Notes under the pieces: generated by a model | Seen by the model: only the letters and a program-made list of their open reading frames with translations | Databases searched by the model: none | What the model was told of the DNA's origin: nothing | In this document: piece after piece, positions 1 through 12,636 of the stretch | Numbering within the stretch: the first letter of the stretch is position 1 | Layout: every line of letters begins with the position of its first letter | Translations under genes and position numbers: made by a program | Assembly (NCBI RefSeq): GCF_019925205.1 | Contig: NC_083560.1 | Coordinates: 50,080,270-50,144,269 of the forward strand | DNA length: 64,000 nucleotides | Source: Metopolophium dirhodum | Lineage: Eukaryota; Arthropoda; Insecta; Hemiptera; Aphididae | Direction of reading: 5' to 3'

Positions 1-399
1 AGCTTAGCGATGAGTTTTTTGAACGTCAGAAAAAATTCTAATTTCTTTGAAAACGAGAATCAAAATAACCCTTCCAAACGTTAGCACACAGAAGTCATCC
101 ACTCATTTGATATAGTTAGATGAATCATTGATATATGTTTAATATTGACCTTGTGTGCCCGCTGTGTCGGTCTTATGAAAAGTAAATATGCCATATAAAT
201 TATAATATGCAGCACATAAAATTATAGAAAATCCTTATATTCTTCGTTGCGACCGTCCGACCGTCATTACAATTCATTGCCGATAGGTAATTTGGAATTT
301 CGTCCTTATTAGTAGGTACATAGTAGGTACACAATTTAAGTACCTATAATAGTAGAATGTTTCAAGTTTCTATCATCAATATTTTATTAATTAATACAA

Positions 400-1060
400 A
401 ATATTAAAAAGCGTATGAGGAGAAACTGTTATTTTACGTTAAAAATTTAAATACTCAATTTTGTCAAAATTTAAATTTTTAACGCTCATAAAAAATTATT
501 TTGGTATTACAAATGTCGTATCTTTTATTCCAAAACGACTAATATTATGAGGAGAATTGTGAAATCTATGTTTTACATTTTCAAACATTAAATAGGTATT
601 ATAAATATAAATTTAAACTACGACATAATTTGCAAATTTTCGATATTTTAACGACATTTGACCAAGTTTGAACTGCTGTCGCGTAAAAATTAAATCGCGA
701 CTAGGTATTTTGATATTTTTTAACTGCTGTAAGAACGTCTTATATAACTTCGTTTAATATTTTCAAGCTTTTTGATTTATAGACGAAAGCTTAGCAGTAA
801 TATTTTTTAATTTATACCGTGTATATATAAAATAAAAATATAAATATTTGGTGAAATGTCAAGGATCTATTATCCATCACTTATTAACTTTTTGAATTGC
901 AATAAAAGAACATCATCGATTTTGACGAAAACTGGCGTTGCTTAAATAAAACAACTTTCTGTATTTTTACCTATATATTTTGAAAAGCACTGAGAATTTT
1001 CTACTTTTGACTTTCACTCCACCCTTACAAAGTACCAACAAGATCCAACAGTGGCAATTC
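400..1060 (+). repeat. Dispersed AT-rich repeat family, copy A
   Basis: This copy shares ordered blocks with the stretch at 58660-59450: a 'caattttgtcaa' block followed by 'aacgctc', then 'tgaggag' with 'gttttacattttcaa', then an 'atcgattttgacgaaaactgg' type block (about 917-936), and finally 'ttttgaaaagcactgag'. The same order recurs at 25360-25700 and 36640-37160. There is no open frame of note. It is probably a decayed non-autonomous transposon; the boundaries are approximate and were set by eye. Confidence 0.5.
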
Positions 1061-1440
1061 AGGGATTCTACCCTCATAGTTGGAGGGGTCTGCTCCAAAA
1101 CGTGAGAATTTCCGAAATCATATTCTATGCTACACAAGTTGTGCAGTTAAATAGTGATGTGACCCACTCGACCGATGCAAAAGAAAAGAGTTCTCCGATA
1201 GTGTGCGCACGAAAATTCCAAAAATCAGAATTTGAAATAATTTTAACTCAATAATATTGGGCGCGTAAACGCATAGCGTTCATTTACTGCAGTTTCTCCG
1301 AGCCTGTAATGCGCAGTACAATATTATGATAATATGATACGACGTGCATCTCGGCTATTAATTCGCCGACCGTTGTATCATGGCGCCCCACATCGTATAT
1401 AATAATAATAATAATATCACGAAAAATTGATTATGCTGTA
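1061..1440. other. Unassigned AT-rich spacer
   Basis: No gene is seen here. The only structure is a short AAT run near 1402-1418. A 67-codon frame at 1051-1254 begins at a non-ATG codon and has no recognisable domain. Confidence 0.5.
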
Positions 1441-1800
1441 GGCGATTCGCGGAATAACTGCCTGCGCCGACCCTCTCCGGCCAAAGTCTCGTCGCGCTGC
1501 AACGCACGTCCGGCGGCGGGCGCGCGCCCGGAAGTTTACGATACTTTGATGTTTCGCGGTTACTTAGGGTTTTGTTTACTATGTATCGCAGACCGCACTT
1601 TTGTTGACTGGTCGAGCACGTATAGATTTGTTAATAAAGAACGGACGGACCCTTCTTGGGATTTGTATGCGCAGCGGATTATGTACGGCGTCGGCCGACA
1701 TGACGCTTCTAGTCGCGCGAGCCACCGAGTTCCGGGGACGTGTATATAGTTTCGAAACGAATATCAGCTGACGGCGAGCGGTGGCGGCCGAGGGATAACG
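1441..1800. promoter_or_regulatory. GC/CpG-rich island with TATA-like box
   Basis: The block 1441-1535 is dense in CpG, against an AT-rich background. Downstream, TATATA at 1743-1748 is followed 23 bases later by the initiator-like ATCAG at 1763-1767 on the plus strand. In insects this layout can mark a core promoter, but TATA words are common by chance in this genome and no coding frame follows. Island visible; promoter role inferred. Confidence 0.2.
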
Positions 1801-3217
1801 AGTATATAATTCGTCCGAAACTAAAAATAACATCATAATTCACAATAATGCCTTGGACACGCGTTCGACCGCTGGCTCTAAGATTATATCATTGTGGTTA
1901 TATGTATAGGTTCTTATGGTGAGGCACGTCCCGGCGGTGTCAAAATATTTGAGTAAAATTGGTGTGGGAAACGCGTAGGTATACCTAAATATAATATTTT
2001 AAAAGTACGATTTAAACGATAAATATTTCTTGTATAATTTGATACGGACATATTATTATTATGTCGTCTGGACGATTTTACCTAACCCAAACAAACAAAA
2101 CTTGGTATTTCTTGGATGTCGTGCACGATGAAATAATAATAAAAATTGTCTGCGATTCAAATCGTCTAAATTCAGTTTATAACTAACAACCCACTGTCAT
2201 AATTATTTAAAACTATTTTTTGAAAAATAATTATACCGGCGTTAACGATAGTATACCTAACGAGTAAATAGCGTTGTCAATCAGAATTTAACAGCAGAGG
2301 TCGTTAACAAAAGTCATATATTTTAAATATTTACCTTTCGGCGGCGGTGGTGACGTGTAATGATGGCGCTTATCATTATATTGAACCGTTGAAATCATTT
2401 CACAATAAAGTTGTCCAAATGTCCAATGTATAATATATTATTGTCATATTATGAACGATAGGTACAGCGTATCTTGTTTCCAATTACACGGACGAATTAA
2501 TTATTGTGGATGAGTATTGTAGGATCGGTCAATGTCGAATTTTTGATGTATACCTACGATACAACAATATCCGCATACATTTTGCCCGATCGTAGTGTGT
2601 TTATAGTACATCATCCCTAGTTTTAAACTGTAACAATAATATTAATTTTAAGTTTAGGTACCTCCTACGGAATATTATATTATGATTAATTATACTCTGT
2701 AGATATCGGTATGATAATTATTGTTGACGGGTCTCCAACAATTTCACCAAAATATTAATAAAAATAAATATTTACTGACGTGGAACAAACGCGGTTAGAC
2801 ACCGACACCCTAACATATACAATATTGTGTAATGTGTATACCTAAACATGTAAAGAGAGAGAGAGAGAAAGACATAATAATATAATATACGGAGCGAGAA
2901 GGACATTTGAATATGTTGAATTCGTCGCGTCCTCTCCGCCCGCCCGAGCTGTACTAAATCTCTAAACGAAAACAAAAACGTCGGTCCAGCTGTCGGTTAT
3001 TGCGTGTTTACGCGCATAATGTTTAGTCGGCTGGCATTACCATCATCGACACGGTCGTATACTCGTCGAGCCTGTATCGGCGATTGGGCGAATCGACCGT
3101 GTGTGCGCGTAAACCGTAGTCGGATTTACGACTCTCGCGGGTAACTGGTCGCGATCGACGACGACGACGCCACCCTGGCCTACTGCGATGCCACACTTAA
3201 ACTTAATACGAATGTTA

Positions 3218-3220
<3 letters not shown>
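1801..3220. other. Spacer with AG microsatellite and small CpG-rich block
   Basis: No gene is recognised. An AG run lies at about 2851-2870. A CpG-rich block with repeated CGACGACG words lies at about 2930-3190, just before the long TG array. The rest is AT-rich. Confidence 0.4.

Positions 3221-3258
<38 letters not shown>
3221..3258. repeat. (TG)19 microsatellite
   Basis: An uninterrupted run of 19 TG units. It can adopt Z-DNA and is likely polymorphic. The Thr-His frame on the other strand at 3043-3264 is produced by this repeat and is not a gene. Confidence 0.95.
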
Positions 3259-3262
<4 letters not shown>

Positions 3263-4394
3263 AATATTATTATCAGACGAGCTGCGTGTTTGGCGTGAGA
3301 TCCGACTACAACCGAGTTTTATTTTCTTCTCATCGTTTTGAAACTGTATAATATATATTATTCTACATCGCCGCCGCCGTTGTCGGTAATAAACACCCGA
3401 CGACGCTGCAGCTCTGCTGGCCTCGATCTTAAAAATAAGATTATGTGTATACGTTGTTCGCTCGCAGGTGACGTTACACGTATAATAGTCGCATACGATC
3501 TGTAAGATCGAACAATAAATCCGGAATAGGATTCTCCGGTGCGATTACGAGTGCGTATTTCACGGGTCGCCTCGTGGATAGGTTTTAGTAGATAACTATA
3601 ATAATATTACATCGAAAATGTTTGGTAATATTATCTGCAGTGTTAGTAGCTCCGTTCGAAACAATCATATTATACATATCGCGTATAAAAGCGATAATTT
3701 TTCAACCGGCTAGAACCACCTTAATGCATGTCGCCGAAAATGTTCATTTGAACGTACCTATTGTACAATATAAATTATAAAATATACAACCAACCCTGCA
3801 AACATTTAAAAAAATTAAAAATCTTTATGTTGATACTTAATTAATGCCATTTATATTTAATGTTTTCATTTCTTTCACATGAGTCATGACTACATTTGAC
3901 ATTAAGTTATCACAATAAATGGTAAAAAAAATAATATGATTAAATGTACCTAACTATAAATTCGAATAGTTTGTATAAACATCATCACGTTATAGTTATT
4001 ACGCCTAGTTATAATATTTTATACGATGGTATCTGATTTTCAATCTTTTTGATCGTACACAGTAATTTAAATCATTTCACAACCCTATCCAATATTTATA
4101 TATACATGTATAAATTAAAATGTACTCTCGAACTGTTCTCTGATTAATATTAAGTTAGATATTATTACATATTGGTGAAAATCAATTTTATGTTGTAAAT
4201 ATATCATGAACGGTAAATATGCCTTTATTCTACATACCCATGCCATCGTATATTATATACTCAATATAGTGTTAGGAATCTTGTAGCTTATAATATAGTA
4301 TGGAAGTTCATAATATATACCAATACTTGGAGACGATGGGGATGAACATATAGCTGCAATCAAAAATAGTGTACCGAGTAATATAGTTTATCCA
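3259..4394. other. AT-rich spacer, nothing recognised
   Basis: No frame, inverted repeat or tandem array of note. A CpG-rich patch lies around 3370-3560, with a short CGCCGCCGCC word at about 3369. Confidence 0.4.
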
Positions 4395-4395
4395 G

Positions 4396-4539
4396 GTACA
4401 ACAAATTGATGACGATCCAGTCGCCATTTTCCGCGTTGAACTATGTAAAACACGACCACGAAATAGTGCTGGTTGGACGGTTTTCGTAGAGGCAGACCGA
4501 TTACTTGGAGGCAGATTGCAAATCACACCAATCATGTAG
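4396..4539 (+). CDS. Possible terminal exon, unknown protein (48 codons incl. stop)
   Basis: The plus strand carries a 47-codon frame ending in TAG at 4537-4539. It is preceded by TTTATCCAG (4387-4395), which resembles an insect 3' splice acceptor. An in-frame TAG lies just upstream, so the frame cannot extend left without splicing. The translation is unusually protein-like for this window: mixed charged and hydrophobic residues, with stretches such as DDDPVAIFRVEL and WTVFVEADRLLGGRLQI. Its base composition is richer in G+C than its flanks. I recognise no domain and see no partner exon nearby. The opposite strand also has a 78-codon frame (4308-4544). It may be a real last exon, an old gene fragment, or chance. 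Confidence 0.15.
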   Translation, partial: VQQIDDDPVAIFRVELCKTRPRNSAGWTVFVEADRLLGGRLQITPIM

Positions 4540-6735
4540 AACACTCTGTACCTTCAACTATTTAACTATCTTTCGGTATTTCTATAATTGTATTTTGACG
4601 TTTTTAATGTATTCATAACGTATTGACATAACACAAACAACGTTCGCATATTATAACGTTGTTGACCGCTGATCAAGTCCGATCGATTTGGCATGCTGCA
4701 GCGATAGCGACGATTTTCTGCAGTTGTTTCATGCTAGCACGCGTTTTGTGATTCACGAGCATATTCGAATATGAAAGAAAATTTAAAAATGTTCACTCCG
4801 CCTGATATTATATACCACGTGTCCGCGAAAACAGGGCATTATAACTGTTTAACTAACTATAATTTACCCGCGGGGGGATCATGGGGCTTAACCCCGCATT
4901 GAACCTTCCCGAGAACGCCACTGGGTATATAATATCATAACATGTATGCTCAGTGTGATGGTAGTCCGCGACGACGTCGATTTAAACTTTCTGTGCAGCT
5001 GCGAGTTCGCCAGTGTATGTATGTATATATATATATAATATATGTGTGTATGTGTGTGTTTTGCCGGGAAAAAAGTTGAAACGTTTCGCCGTAATCATCT
5101 CGTCCCTCGCGGTGGGTGCGGTGGGTTTAATAACACCGAATCGCATCGGCCGTCGACAAAGTGATTTTCCACATCCGACTATTATATTATATACAGACGG
5201 TGCAGTAGGCACCTATACACTGCGCACCTTTTGAAACACATCAAGGAAGTTTGGTAATAAGTTTGGGCCCGTCCTGTGCAACGGTCAATCGCGACGTAGT
5301 AGCAGTGGTTATTATGGCTGCAGTACAGTAAGAACCGTATAATATTGTCATATCGATCACCGGTCTCCAACGACATTTATTATATACACTGTAAACGGCG
5401 GAGGACCGCAAATGTCGAAATCATACTTAGGATTTCGATTTACACGTCGGGCGCGTGTCAAAGCGATCAGAGCCGTACGACGCATATAGCGGTATAGATG
5501 ATATAGTATTACGTCCCATACGCTTTGACTTTCGATGCCTTTGCCAATTATAAAATGGTCCGATAAAAAATATCATTTCAACCCCACGAAAAACACCAGG
5601 CGCCCCAGTTTACCTTTACAACTTTCATTATATTATTATAATGCTGATACTTTTTTCGTGATTTTCGGCACAGAGCACCTATAATACTGTATTACTGCAG
5701 TCTTGGCAAAAAGATATACCGAAATATTATACTTTTGTGCCCAATTCGCAACTCTTGGCTGGTCGTATTTTCCGCAGCTATCTGTACATAATATATTAAA
5801 ATGTTTGAATACAATTTTCTTTATTTTAACTTTGTAGAAAAGCAGGAGTATTATATTAATAAAATGATTTACAATTTAACTTTTACTTCAATACTGTTAC
5901 TTCAATATTTATTTAATATATTTATATTGTATACCTAATTTATATCGGACTCCGCGATCAATTTGTATACCCTAAGTCTAAAACGGCTAATACAAGTTGA
6001 AATCACACCAAACAAGCCAGGATGGTGAAACTGTCAGTGAGGACTGTACTTTATTATAATAACAATAGTTATTTTATTTTATTTCAACCCCCCTCTATCG
6101 CGTGGAGTTAGCCTGAATAGCACACACACAGCATCCTTCACCACGTAGTGTCAACGATATTATAAATGCATATAACAATATATTTATACACCTACTTTAT
6201 ATATATATATATATATGGTACATGGTAAAATAATTAGTTATTATGGTGGCGTGAAACATGTGTAGCCACTACATAAATTGTATATGTTTTACAAGGTTAT
6301 AAAGGCAAAGTTACACGGCATTTGTAGTGAGCGTTGTGTAGGATACTGCGTACGATTACACATATTTATGGTTATTTAACGACGCAGCCCGTTTATCAGC
6401 TATGTCGAAGTTAAGGCGGTTTGTTAAGATAATAGGTACCTATAGTTGTAAAAAAAAATTTAAACACTTGATACGTTGTAAAATGAGTACAATCATTTTT
6501 TTTTTTTTTACTATTAATAAACAAGCCATATACCGCTCAGGTTGTTAGCCTACGTTTGATAGTAACTAGATTAACAAGATAAGTAGATTAGTATACCTAT
6601 AAGAAAAGATATCATAAGCATAAATACATTAATATTAGATATTTGCAATTTGGCAACGGCTGTATACAATTGTACAGTTTACTTATTAAATTGCATTTAT
6701 TGATAAAAATCGATTATTTTTTAAATTATTCCTTG
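4540..6735. other. Spacer, no recognised gene
   Basis: Mostly AT-rich. There are CpG-rich patches around 4960-5160 and 5390-5480. A small G/C hairpin (GGGGCTTAACCCC) lies near 4883, and a TA run near 6199-6217. Short frames on both strands at 4982-5234 overlap each other and are not convincing. Confidence 0.4.
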
Positions 6736-6737
6736 AG

Positions 6738-6958
6738 GGATTCTTTGGTATCACTATTCAGTGGTAGGTTGAGATTTGAGCGTGTCGTTTTATATTTCGG
6801 CATTCCTCAAAAATATGATTGATTGAGGAACGGCAGGGATATGCAACTCGATGTAGGGTCTTTTTGCTGATGAGATGGGTTAGGATGAAACGAATGGGTT
6901 AGGAAGGTGTGTCCAATTCTAGTGCAGGTGATGGCATTTATTATTGTGGTGAAGTACT
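6738..6958 (-). pseudogene. Non-LTR retrotransposon ORF2 C-terminal fragment (dead)
   Basis: Read on the minus strand, the stretch 6888-6947 encodes INAITCTRIGHTFLTHSF. A shifted frame then continues with LTHLISKKTLHR, followed by CRSSINHIFEECRNIKRHAQIS, and stops at 6758. This order (R-x-GHT-x-LTH, then L-x-SK, then a Cys-containing segment, then a sequence like x-HI-x-x-EC) is the end of the RNase H/C-terminal region of Jockey/R1-type insect LINE ORF2 proteins. The expected Cys spacing is degraded, and a frameshift with a small duplication of the LTH segment lies around 6880. No reverse-transcriptase core is found upstream (to the right on this map), so the copy is a relic. Family-level assignment is from recognised motifs, not from a search. 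Confidence 0.72.
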
Positions 6959-7184
6959 GAATGTTAAGTGGCATGTTTTGGAATAGTAGTCACATTCGGA
7001 AAATACTTCATTTTAATTATATGAATATAAATTAAACTTAATAAATAAACAAAAATTAATATTAAATTTTCATTGAGAATGACTTAGGCCCGCAGCAATG
7101 TTAGCAATTAACAGGCTAAAAATAACATTATAGTAGTATAAAGTGGCGATAGTATTAATGGAGGTTCGCAATTTTTCGTTTTTA
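6959..7184. other. AT-rich spacer
   Basis: No recognised feature. It may include further unrecognisable remains of the LINE fragment to its left. Confidence 0.3.
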
Positions 7185-7207
7185 CCCCCCCCCCCCCCTC
7201 CCTCCTC
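7185..7207. repeat. C14 run plus CT-rich tail
   Basis: Fourteen consecutive C residues (7185-7198) are followed by CCTCC words. The minus strand is a G-quadruplex candidate. It makes the poly-Pro segment in the frame at 7143-7409, which is not considered a gene. Confidence 0.9.
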
Positions 7208-8040
7208 AAAAGATTTTAAAGTAATTTATATAAAAAATAATGGAATTTTTTTTATTTCTATTAACATTTTACTGTTTTACTTAAAATATAATATGATATC
7301 TATATATACATATAATATAATACCTACATATACATATAATATATATTATATTAGGTATTGTTTTGATTTATTTAGTATTTTATACACAACTATTAATCCG
7401 GTTTTGTAAACAACTAAAAAATCGTTACGAAAAATAAATCTACCAAGTGGTCTACTCGTAATTATACGAGTCCTAGCAATGCCATAATAATACAATATGA
7501 TAAGTTAAGTTGTTTTGGACTATTATCACGAACAATAATACGGTATACGTATACATTTAAATATACACTATTTATTAATGTAAATGATAAACAATATTAG
7601 ATTTTTTTGGAAAATATTGTACGAGGCCTATTTTATTTATTCTTATAATATATTAAGTTGATTTATGCTGAGCAGTGATATTATGTTACTGTCGAGAAAA
7701 CTGTGTGTTCTAACCTTTATAGAATTATACACCTGATAATAACTATTACAATTGAGTAGATACCTATTTATTGTACAATATATTATACTCAATGGTATTA
7801 TGTACACCGCCAGCTATTGCCTAATATCGATATTTGAGGTTACTAAACTTTGTCATTTACATAAAATCGATTGCGCATATTATATAGATAAGATATGGGA
7901 AAAATACTCAAATAGATTCACCATGAATAACACCATCGGCTGTCGTACACGTCTTGTACATTATATTTACCGTCGACGATTGAACGATAACGCCAACGCC
8001 CGCAAATCAATATGAATAGAAACAAATTATAATTTTTAAT
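7208..8040. other. Very AT-rich spacer
   Basis: It contains repeated ATACATATAATATA words at about 7300-7350. No convincing gene. Confidence 0.4.
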
Positions 8041-8310
8041 TTCATTATCCGCGAGTTTCGTAACTTCACGCGGTGTTGCCGGCTGCCGCTGTCGATCCGA
8101 TTAGAATGGTTCTTCAAGTCGTGTCCGTTTCGATTTAAATCGGTCGTCGTATTATTTTCACGACGATTGTTGTGACAAGTAGTTAAGTCGTCGCCAGCAG
8201 TCGTTCGTCGAATTCGGAAGTCGCAACTCCGAACCCTTTTCATCGCGAACGATCCGTCGTCGGCTCCGACGAGGTCTTCGGCCTAGAAAATCATCAACGA
8301 AGCCGCCCTC
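8041..8310. promoter_or_regulatory. CpG-rich island
   Basis: CGACG/CGTCG words are dense here and the G+C content clearly exceeds the flanks. Two overlapping minus-strand frames (8007-8397) are rich in Arg because of CGN words and show no domain. It may be regulatory DNA or a promoter; no TATA box or exon can be assigned. Confidence 0.2.
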
Positions 8311-9839
8311 GCCGAAAAATGTATGTCTTTTGTTGTTCTTTTGACATTTGATGGTGTACGGACGTGTGTGTAATAATGTTAAAATGGTTTGTGTCACTAT
8401 GTTGATATTTATTGGGGATTAGTGATTAAAACTTTAGACGAGTGGTTTTGGGTATCATCTAGATTTTACAACTAGGAATATAATATTCGTACGTGAAAAT
8501 GATTATTTCATTAAATGATTATTATAGGTAGGTTGCATACTAGCATACTGTTTTGTTTTCTTCGAGCAAAATATAATGATATTTTGATGGAAACGCTCGA
8601 CTATAGTGGATGTCTAGACATACAGATACAACTTTACTATAGGCGTCTAATACATGATTAATTGTTTTATTTTGTCATCGTTGCATTTTCTCTATAGTTT
8701 TGTCTATTGGCATAATAATATATCAATAATGTGTTTCGATAATGTTAGGTTTTGAACAAAACAATTAACGTATCATTGGTATTTTTTTTTAAATCGTGTT
8801 CTTTTTCACTAATTATGTTATATAGACCATTATTCTCGCCATTTCTTTGGTATATAATATAATATATTATGGAGAACAACAATAGCTGTTAATTGACATT
8901 TTTAGTAACACCTGTTGTTAATATCGGTGTAGTTAAATAAATCATACATCAGAAATAAGTTGAATGTAAACGTTCAAACCAAAATAGATATAAAAAATAA
9001 ATTACGTCTTAATGTTACGCTTGTTAACATTTTTAAAATTTGAATATATTAATCCTAGCAATTCAATTTGACCAACAATTGAAGAATATTACGAACAATG
9101 TATGTTTATTACCTCAAAATGTCGACTGTATTTTCTGTAAATATTGAGTCTTTAGATGAGATTTAATGTTTTCTAGAATTATAGGGTATTATAACTTCAC
9201 TTTTTTCTCATTTATTCAATTAATTTTCAAATAAAACCATTATTCGATCTCAGTTCGGGTGGCTCTGAATCGTTTTATCGATTTATCATTATTTTTTATT
9301 TATAAGTGGACACTTGACCGAATCGTCCGTTATTCGTCCGGCGTTTTGTTTTCTTGTATTACCGCATGCAATATTTAAACGTACTTGGGCGCTTTTGAGA
9401 TATTAAATTTTATCAAACACACGCTTATTTGCTTCCTCGATTGTATTTTAATAGTAATGTTCATTGTTTGCGATCGTAAATCGAAATCGGTCCTGTGCAG
9501 TATATCACGCGTACATTATTATGACGACGGTCAGCAGTAAACGAAAAACTAAACACAAACCTAATCTGTACGGCCGAGGGGAGTACCGCACGGGCGGCCA
9601 TCTACATCAGATCTATATACACGTACATTATGCGCTCTTGTCATCGGAGTTGGACTTTGTAGGTGGCGGTGGCGATAACGGCGCAGCGCTTTTGCCACGT
9701 CACCGGCACTCGCATAACAGACACACAGTACACACTAACACACAGACAGCAGTATTATGTTTATAATATAAACGAGTGCTGTGCCCACACACACACAAAC
9801 GTATTGCATATGAATAGGACAATAGTGTAGTCAGCGGTG
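8311..9839. other. AT-rich spacer
   Basis: No gene or repeat was recognised up to about 9460. From 9460 on, CpG and ACAC content rises towards the next island. The 100-codon plus-strand frame at 9464-9766 ends in His/Thr-rich sequence made by CA repeats and is not credible as a protein. Confidence 0.4.
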
Positions 9840-10060
9840 GAGATAAAACGCGCACAGCCGATCGCGACGGGTCGCACTTGTCCGTCCGGCAAAGGTCTCT
9901 CGCGCGCTCGCAAACTGCTCGCTCGGTATTACGGTCCGGAGTATCATGGCGTGTCTATATGATGAATGCGAAGATACCGGCGGCGGCGGGACGCACAAGG
10001 GCTTTGGGTTCCGGTCACGCGGTATAACCTTACCCTGGCCGCGCGTCCTTTCCCTTCTAA
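9840..10060. promoter_or_regulatory. CpG-rich island, possible first-exon region
   Basis: The block is dense in CGCG, GATCGCGACG and CGCTCG words. An initiator-like AGTCAG lies near 9828-9833. A plus-strand ATG at 9946 opens a frame beginning MACLYDECEDTGGGG that soon runs into a CA-repeat-encoded Thr-His tract. If this is a 5' exon, a donor should fall before the CA array; GCG|GTATAA near 10020 is one weak option. I cannot support a gene product. Confidence 0.2.
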
Positions 10061-10168
10061 ACCGCTTTGACCCCTTTATCGCCCACCAACTACACGACTA
10101 TATACACTATTATACTCTGATCTGCAAGCCGTCGTCGTTTTCTTCTCCAGAAAGGACAAATACGGACT

Positions 10169-10172
<4 letters not shown>

Positions 10173-10205
<33 letters not shown>

Positions 10206-10215
10206 ACACAAACAT
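10173..10215. repeat. (CA)n microsatellite, about 15 units then imperfect
   Basis: A pure CA run at 10173-10202, followed by interrupted CACCCACACA. It causes the Thr-His frame on the plus strand and the Val/Cys frames on the minus strand. Confidence 0.95.
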
Positions 10216-12165
10216 ACGCACTCACCCGCGCGCGCCCACACAGCCACAGAAACTGTCGCCGCCGCTCCGTTGTTTTCATCCCTCGGGCGACATGGCAAAA
10301 ATATGTTCCACGGTCGTACTTACGACAATAATAATAGTAGTAATCATTTTCCCCTTTTCAGACAACCGCAACAAATACTAAACTCCATACCGCCACCGCC
10401 GCCGACCCGTCACCCATAAATAATTTAACGCATCCTCGCCCTGGTATAATCGTGTCGACGTTACATTGTATGTATATATGCAAGTTATATAATATATACG
10501 CGAGTATTATGTGTATGTGTATAAATCGTATTTGTACGTAAATATATTATATATATACATTTTATGTGTACACTGCGTCACCCTCGCCAAGTGCCTAAAC
10601 ACGACGTTTGGACATTTAAAACGGATATAGTGGGCCAAACAGATGTTTGAATTTTTTTTTTCCGTCACCCTAATAGCTGTTAGTTTTATCTCAATACACG
10701 CGTATACCATTATATATAACGTATACATTATATTATATACACATCGAAACTGAACGCAGAACAGATATTCAACAAGTCATATAATATCGCGGTATTGTTT
10801 TTAAGATGGTTAACTATCGTATGTATGGGACGATATCGCGTATGCATATAATATTATACATAGAAGTCGGCTAATCCACGTTCAACCCACCTATATACTG
10901 TTTACACAGACATAATATTATGTGTGTTGTATACTAAATATATAATTTCTGTTTTTCGATCGTGTGCCCAGCGCGACATGAACCCGTGGCCAGAGGGTTC
11001 AATATAATATAATATAATATATATATCGCAATAATTGTTCACACTACATAGTCGTTTAACATAAAATCATTTTATTCTTAAAAATCTTACGCAACTTAAC
11101 CTTGACTGTCGAGCGACTGACCGGTACACGACGGAACTATAATATCTGATTTATATTCTTGACATTTTACATACGAAATATATCGATCTGTCAATCTATA
11201 CCAATCGCATGCGTACAGTGATCTAAATATTTGTCAACATCAAAACGATCACTTGTACATATTATATAATTTTTTTTTTTATGTTTTTAAATAAGTATTC
11301 ATAACTATGTATAGGTACTTGGAATACATATATACCTATATGTATATATATAGGTGGCGAGGAGTATTAATATCACGTCTATTGTATGGTAAATAGTGAA
11401 TAACATTTATGCCGTCCCGTGAAAATAAACAAGAGGAAAATAAATTGTAGAACCCAAGCAGGTGAATAAACCGCTGACGAATGCGTTACGGTAAAAGTGT
11501 ATTATGTACAGACAGGGCGCGATGGTGTATATCAATTGTCGCGCAATTTAAGTTGTAAATAAGGCCGCAGACATTCATTTAGAAAATACCGTGTACCGTA
11601 AATATCACTGGGGCTAATCAAATTCTTTTACGCATCTTTGCACACTTTTGCCGCGTTCGCTGCTGCGTTTGCATAAATAGTTTCCGAGGAGAACGGTTTC
11701 TTCTGTAGCAAGTCCAGGCTTTCAAAAATAAGAGGGCGTGAAAAAAAATATATAGAATAATAATAATAATAATAACAATAATGGTAATAATAAAAAGGGG
11801 TGTTCCTCGACCGTCGTGACTCCTGCTCCTCTTGTATGTTGATTGTTGCGAGCAGTATATATTATTTCATTTAAATGATTCTCTCTCCGTTGCAAAAGAC
11901 TTTTCATCCGTGAAAAATATAGAAAGCTGTAGCAACCCTCTAACGCAAAAATAACAAACGGTCGCCTTAGTAATTGAAACCGAAAATCTTTCAGTGACTT
12001 GACTAAGCCGACCTCGAGCGTAAAAACTCTAAATGATATATAAATGAAAAAAAAATCCAACAGACAAGTTTTGTGGCAATTTTTCCCCGCTAGACTGATG
12101 ATAAGCCAGACGGGAAAAGACATCGAGAAGTATTTTTTATGTTGGATATATATAAATTACTTTAA
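10216..12165. other. Spacer, no recognised gene
   Basis: CpG-rich to about 10440, then AT-rich with many TATATA words. An AAT/AAC run lies at about 11757-11790. The minus-strand 133-codon frame at 11722-12123 ends in poly-Leu made by that run. Its N-terminal half has no domain I know. Confidence 0.35.
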
Positions 12166-12169
12166 CCCT

Positions 12170-12545
12170 TCGAAAAGTCCCTAAAGGATGAGGAAATACT
12201 GACAGTTAGAAAAATATTTAATTGGTTCCAATTTCAACTGTTTTTGACATTTTTTATTTTTGTTTCTTAACTTTCTGTATAATATGTCTATTTCAACAAA
12301 GTCCATCTAACACAGTATCTAAAATCTATAAAAGCTTTTATCAGACATTTTTCAACTTCTTTTTTTTTCAATATTAAAAATTAAAAAAAAACACCATGAA
12401 GGCGCCTTGCTGTATAATAATAGGTTTTGAGTGTACCTTGTCAGTTGTCACTGAGTAGGACACTGTAATGGATGTGTTGAATTTGAATTCAATGATAAAT
12501 CATTACATACGAAAAACGATTCTGAGCGGAGAGTGGGAGACCGTG
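12170..12545 (-). repeat. Dispersed AT-rich repeat family, copy E (reverse)
   Basis: The segment 12480-12537 contains ATCATT followed by CGATTCTGAGCGGAG, the reverse complement of the end module seen at 25640-25692 (CATTGTAAAATCAATG, then CTCCGCTCAGAATC). The 'aattggttccaatttcaactg' area upstream and the 'ttttttcaatattaaaaattaaaa' tracts match the style of the other copies. The left boundary is a guess. Confidence 0.4.
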
Positions 12546-12614
12546 TGTCACCCTCTATTATTTCTAAGGATATTTTATAATTAATTTGGTTTTTTTTTTG
12601 TAGAAAGGGGCGTA

Positions 12615-12636
12615 CCTGTTGTGGTATGACAACAGG
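12615..12636. other. Perfect 8-bp stem-loop
   Basis: CCTGTTGT, a 6-base loop, then ACAACAGG. It sits just beyond the CGATTCTGAGCGGAG end of the dispersed repeat and may belong to it. No function is assigned. Confidence 0.6.

Noticed and set aside
9946..10419. 157-codon plus-strand frame
   Set aside because: The central third is a CA-microsatellite translation (Thr-His) and the tail is poly-Pro; only its first 20 codons could belong to an exon, which I cannot support.
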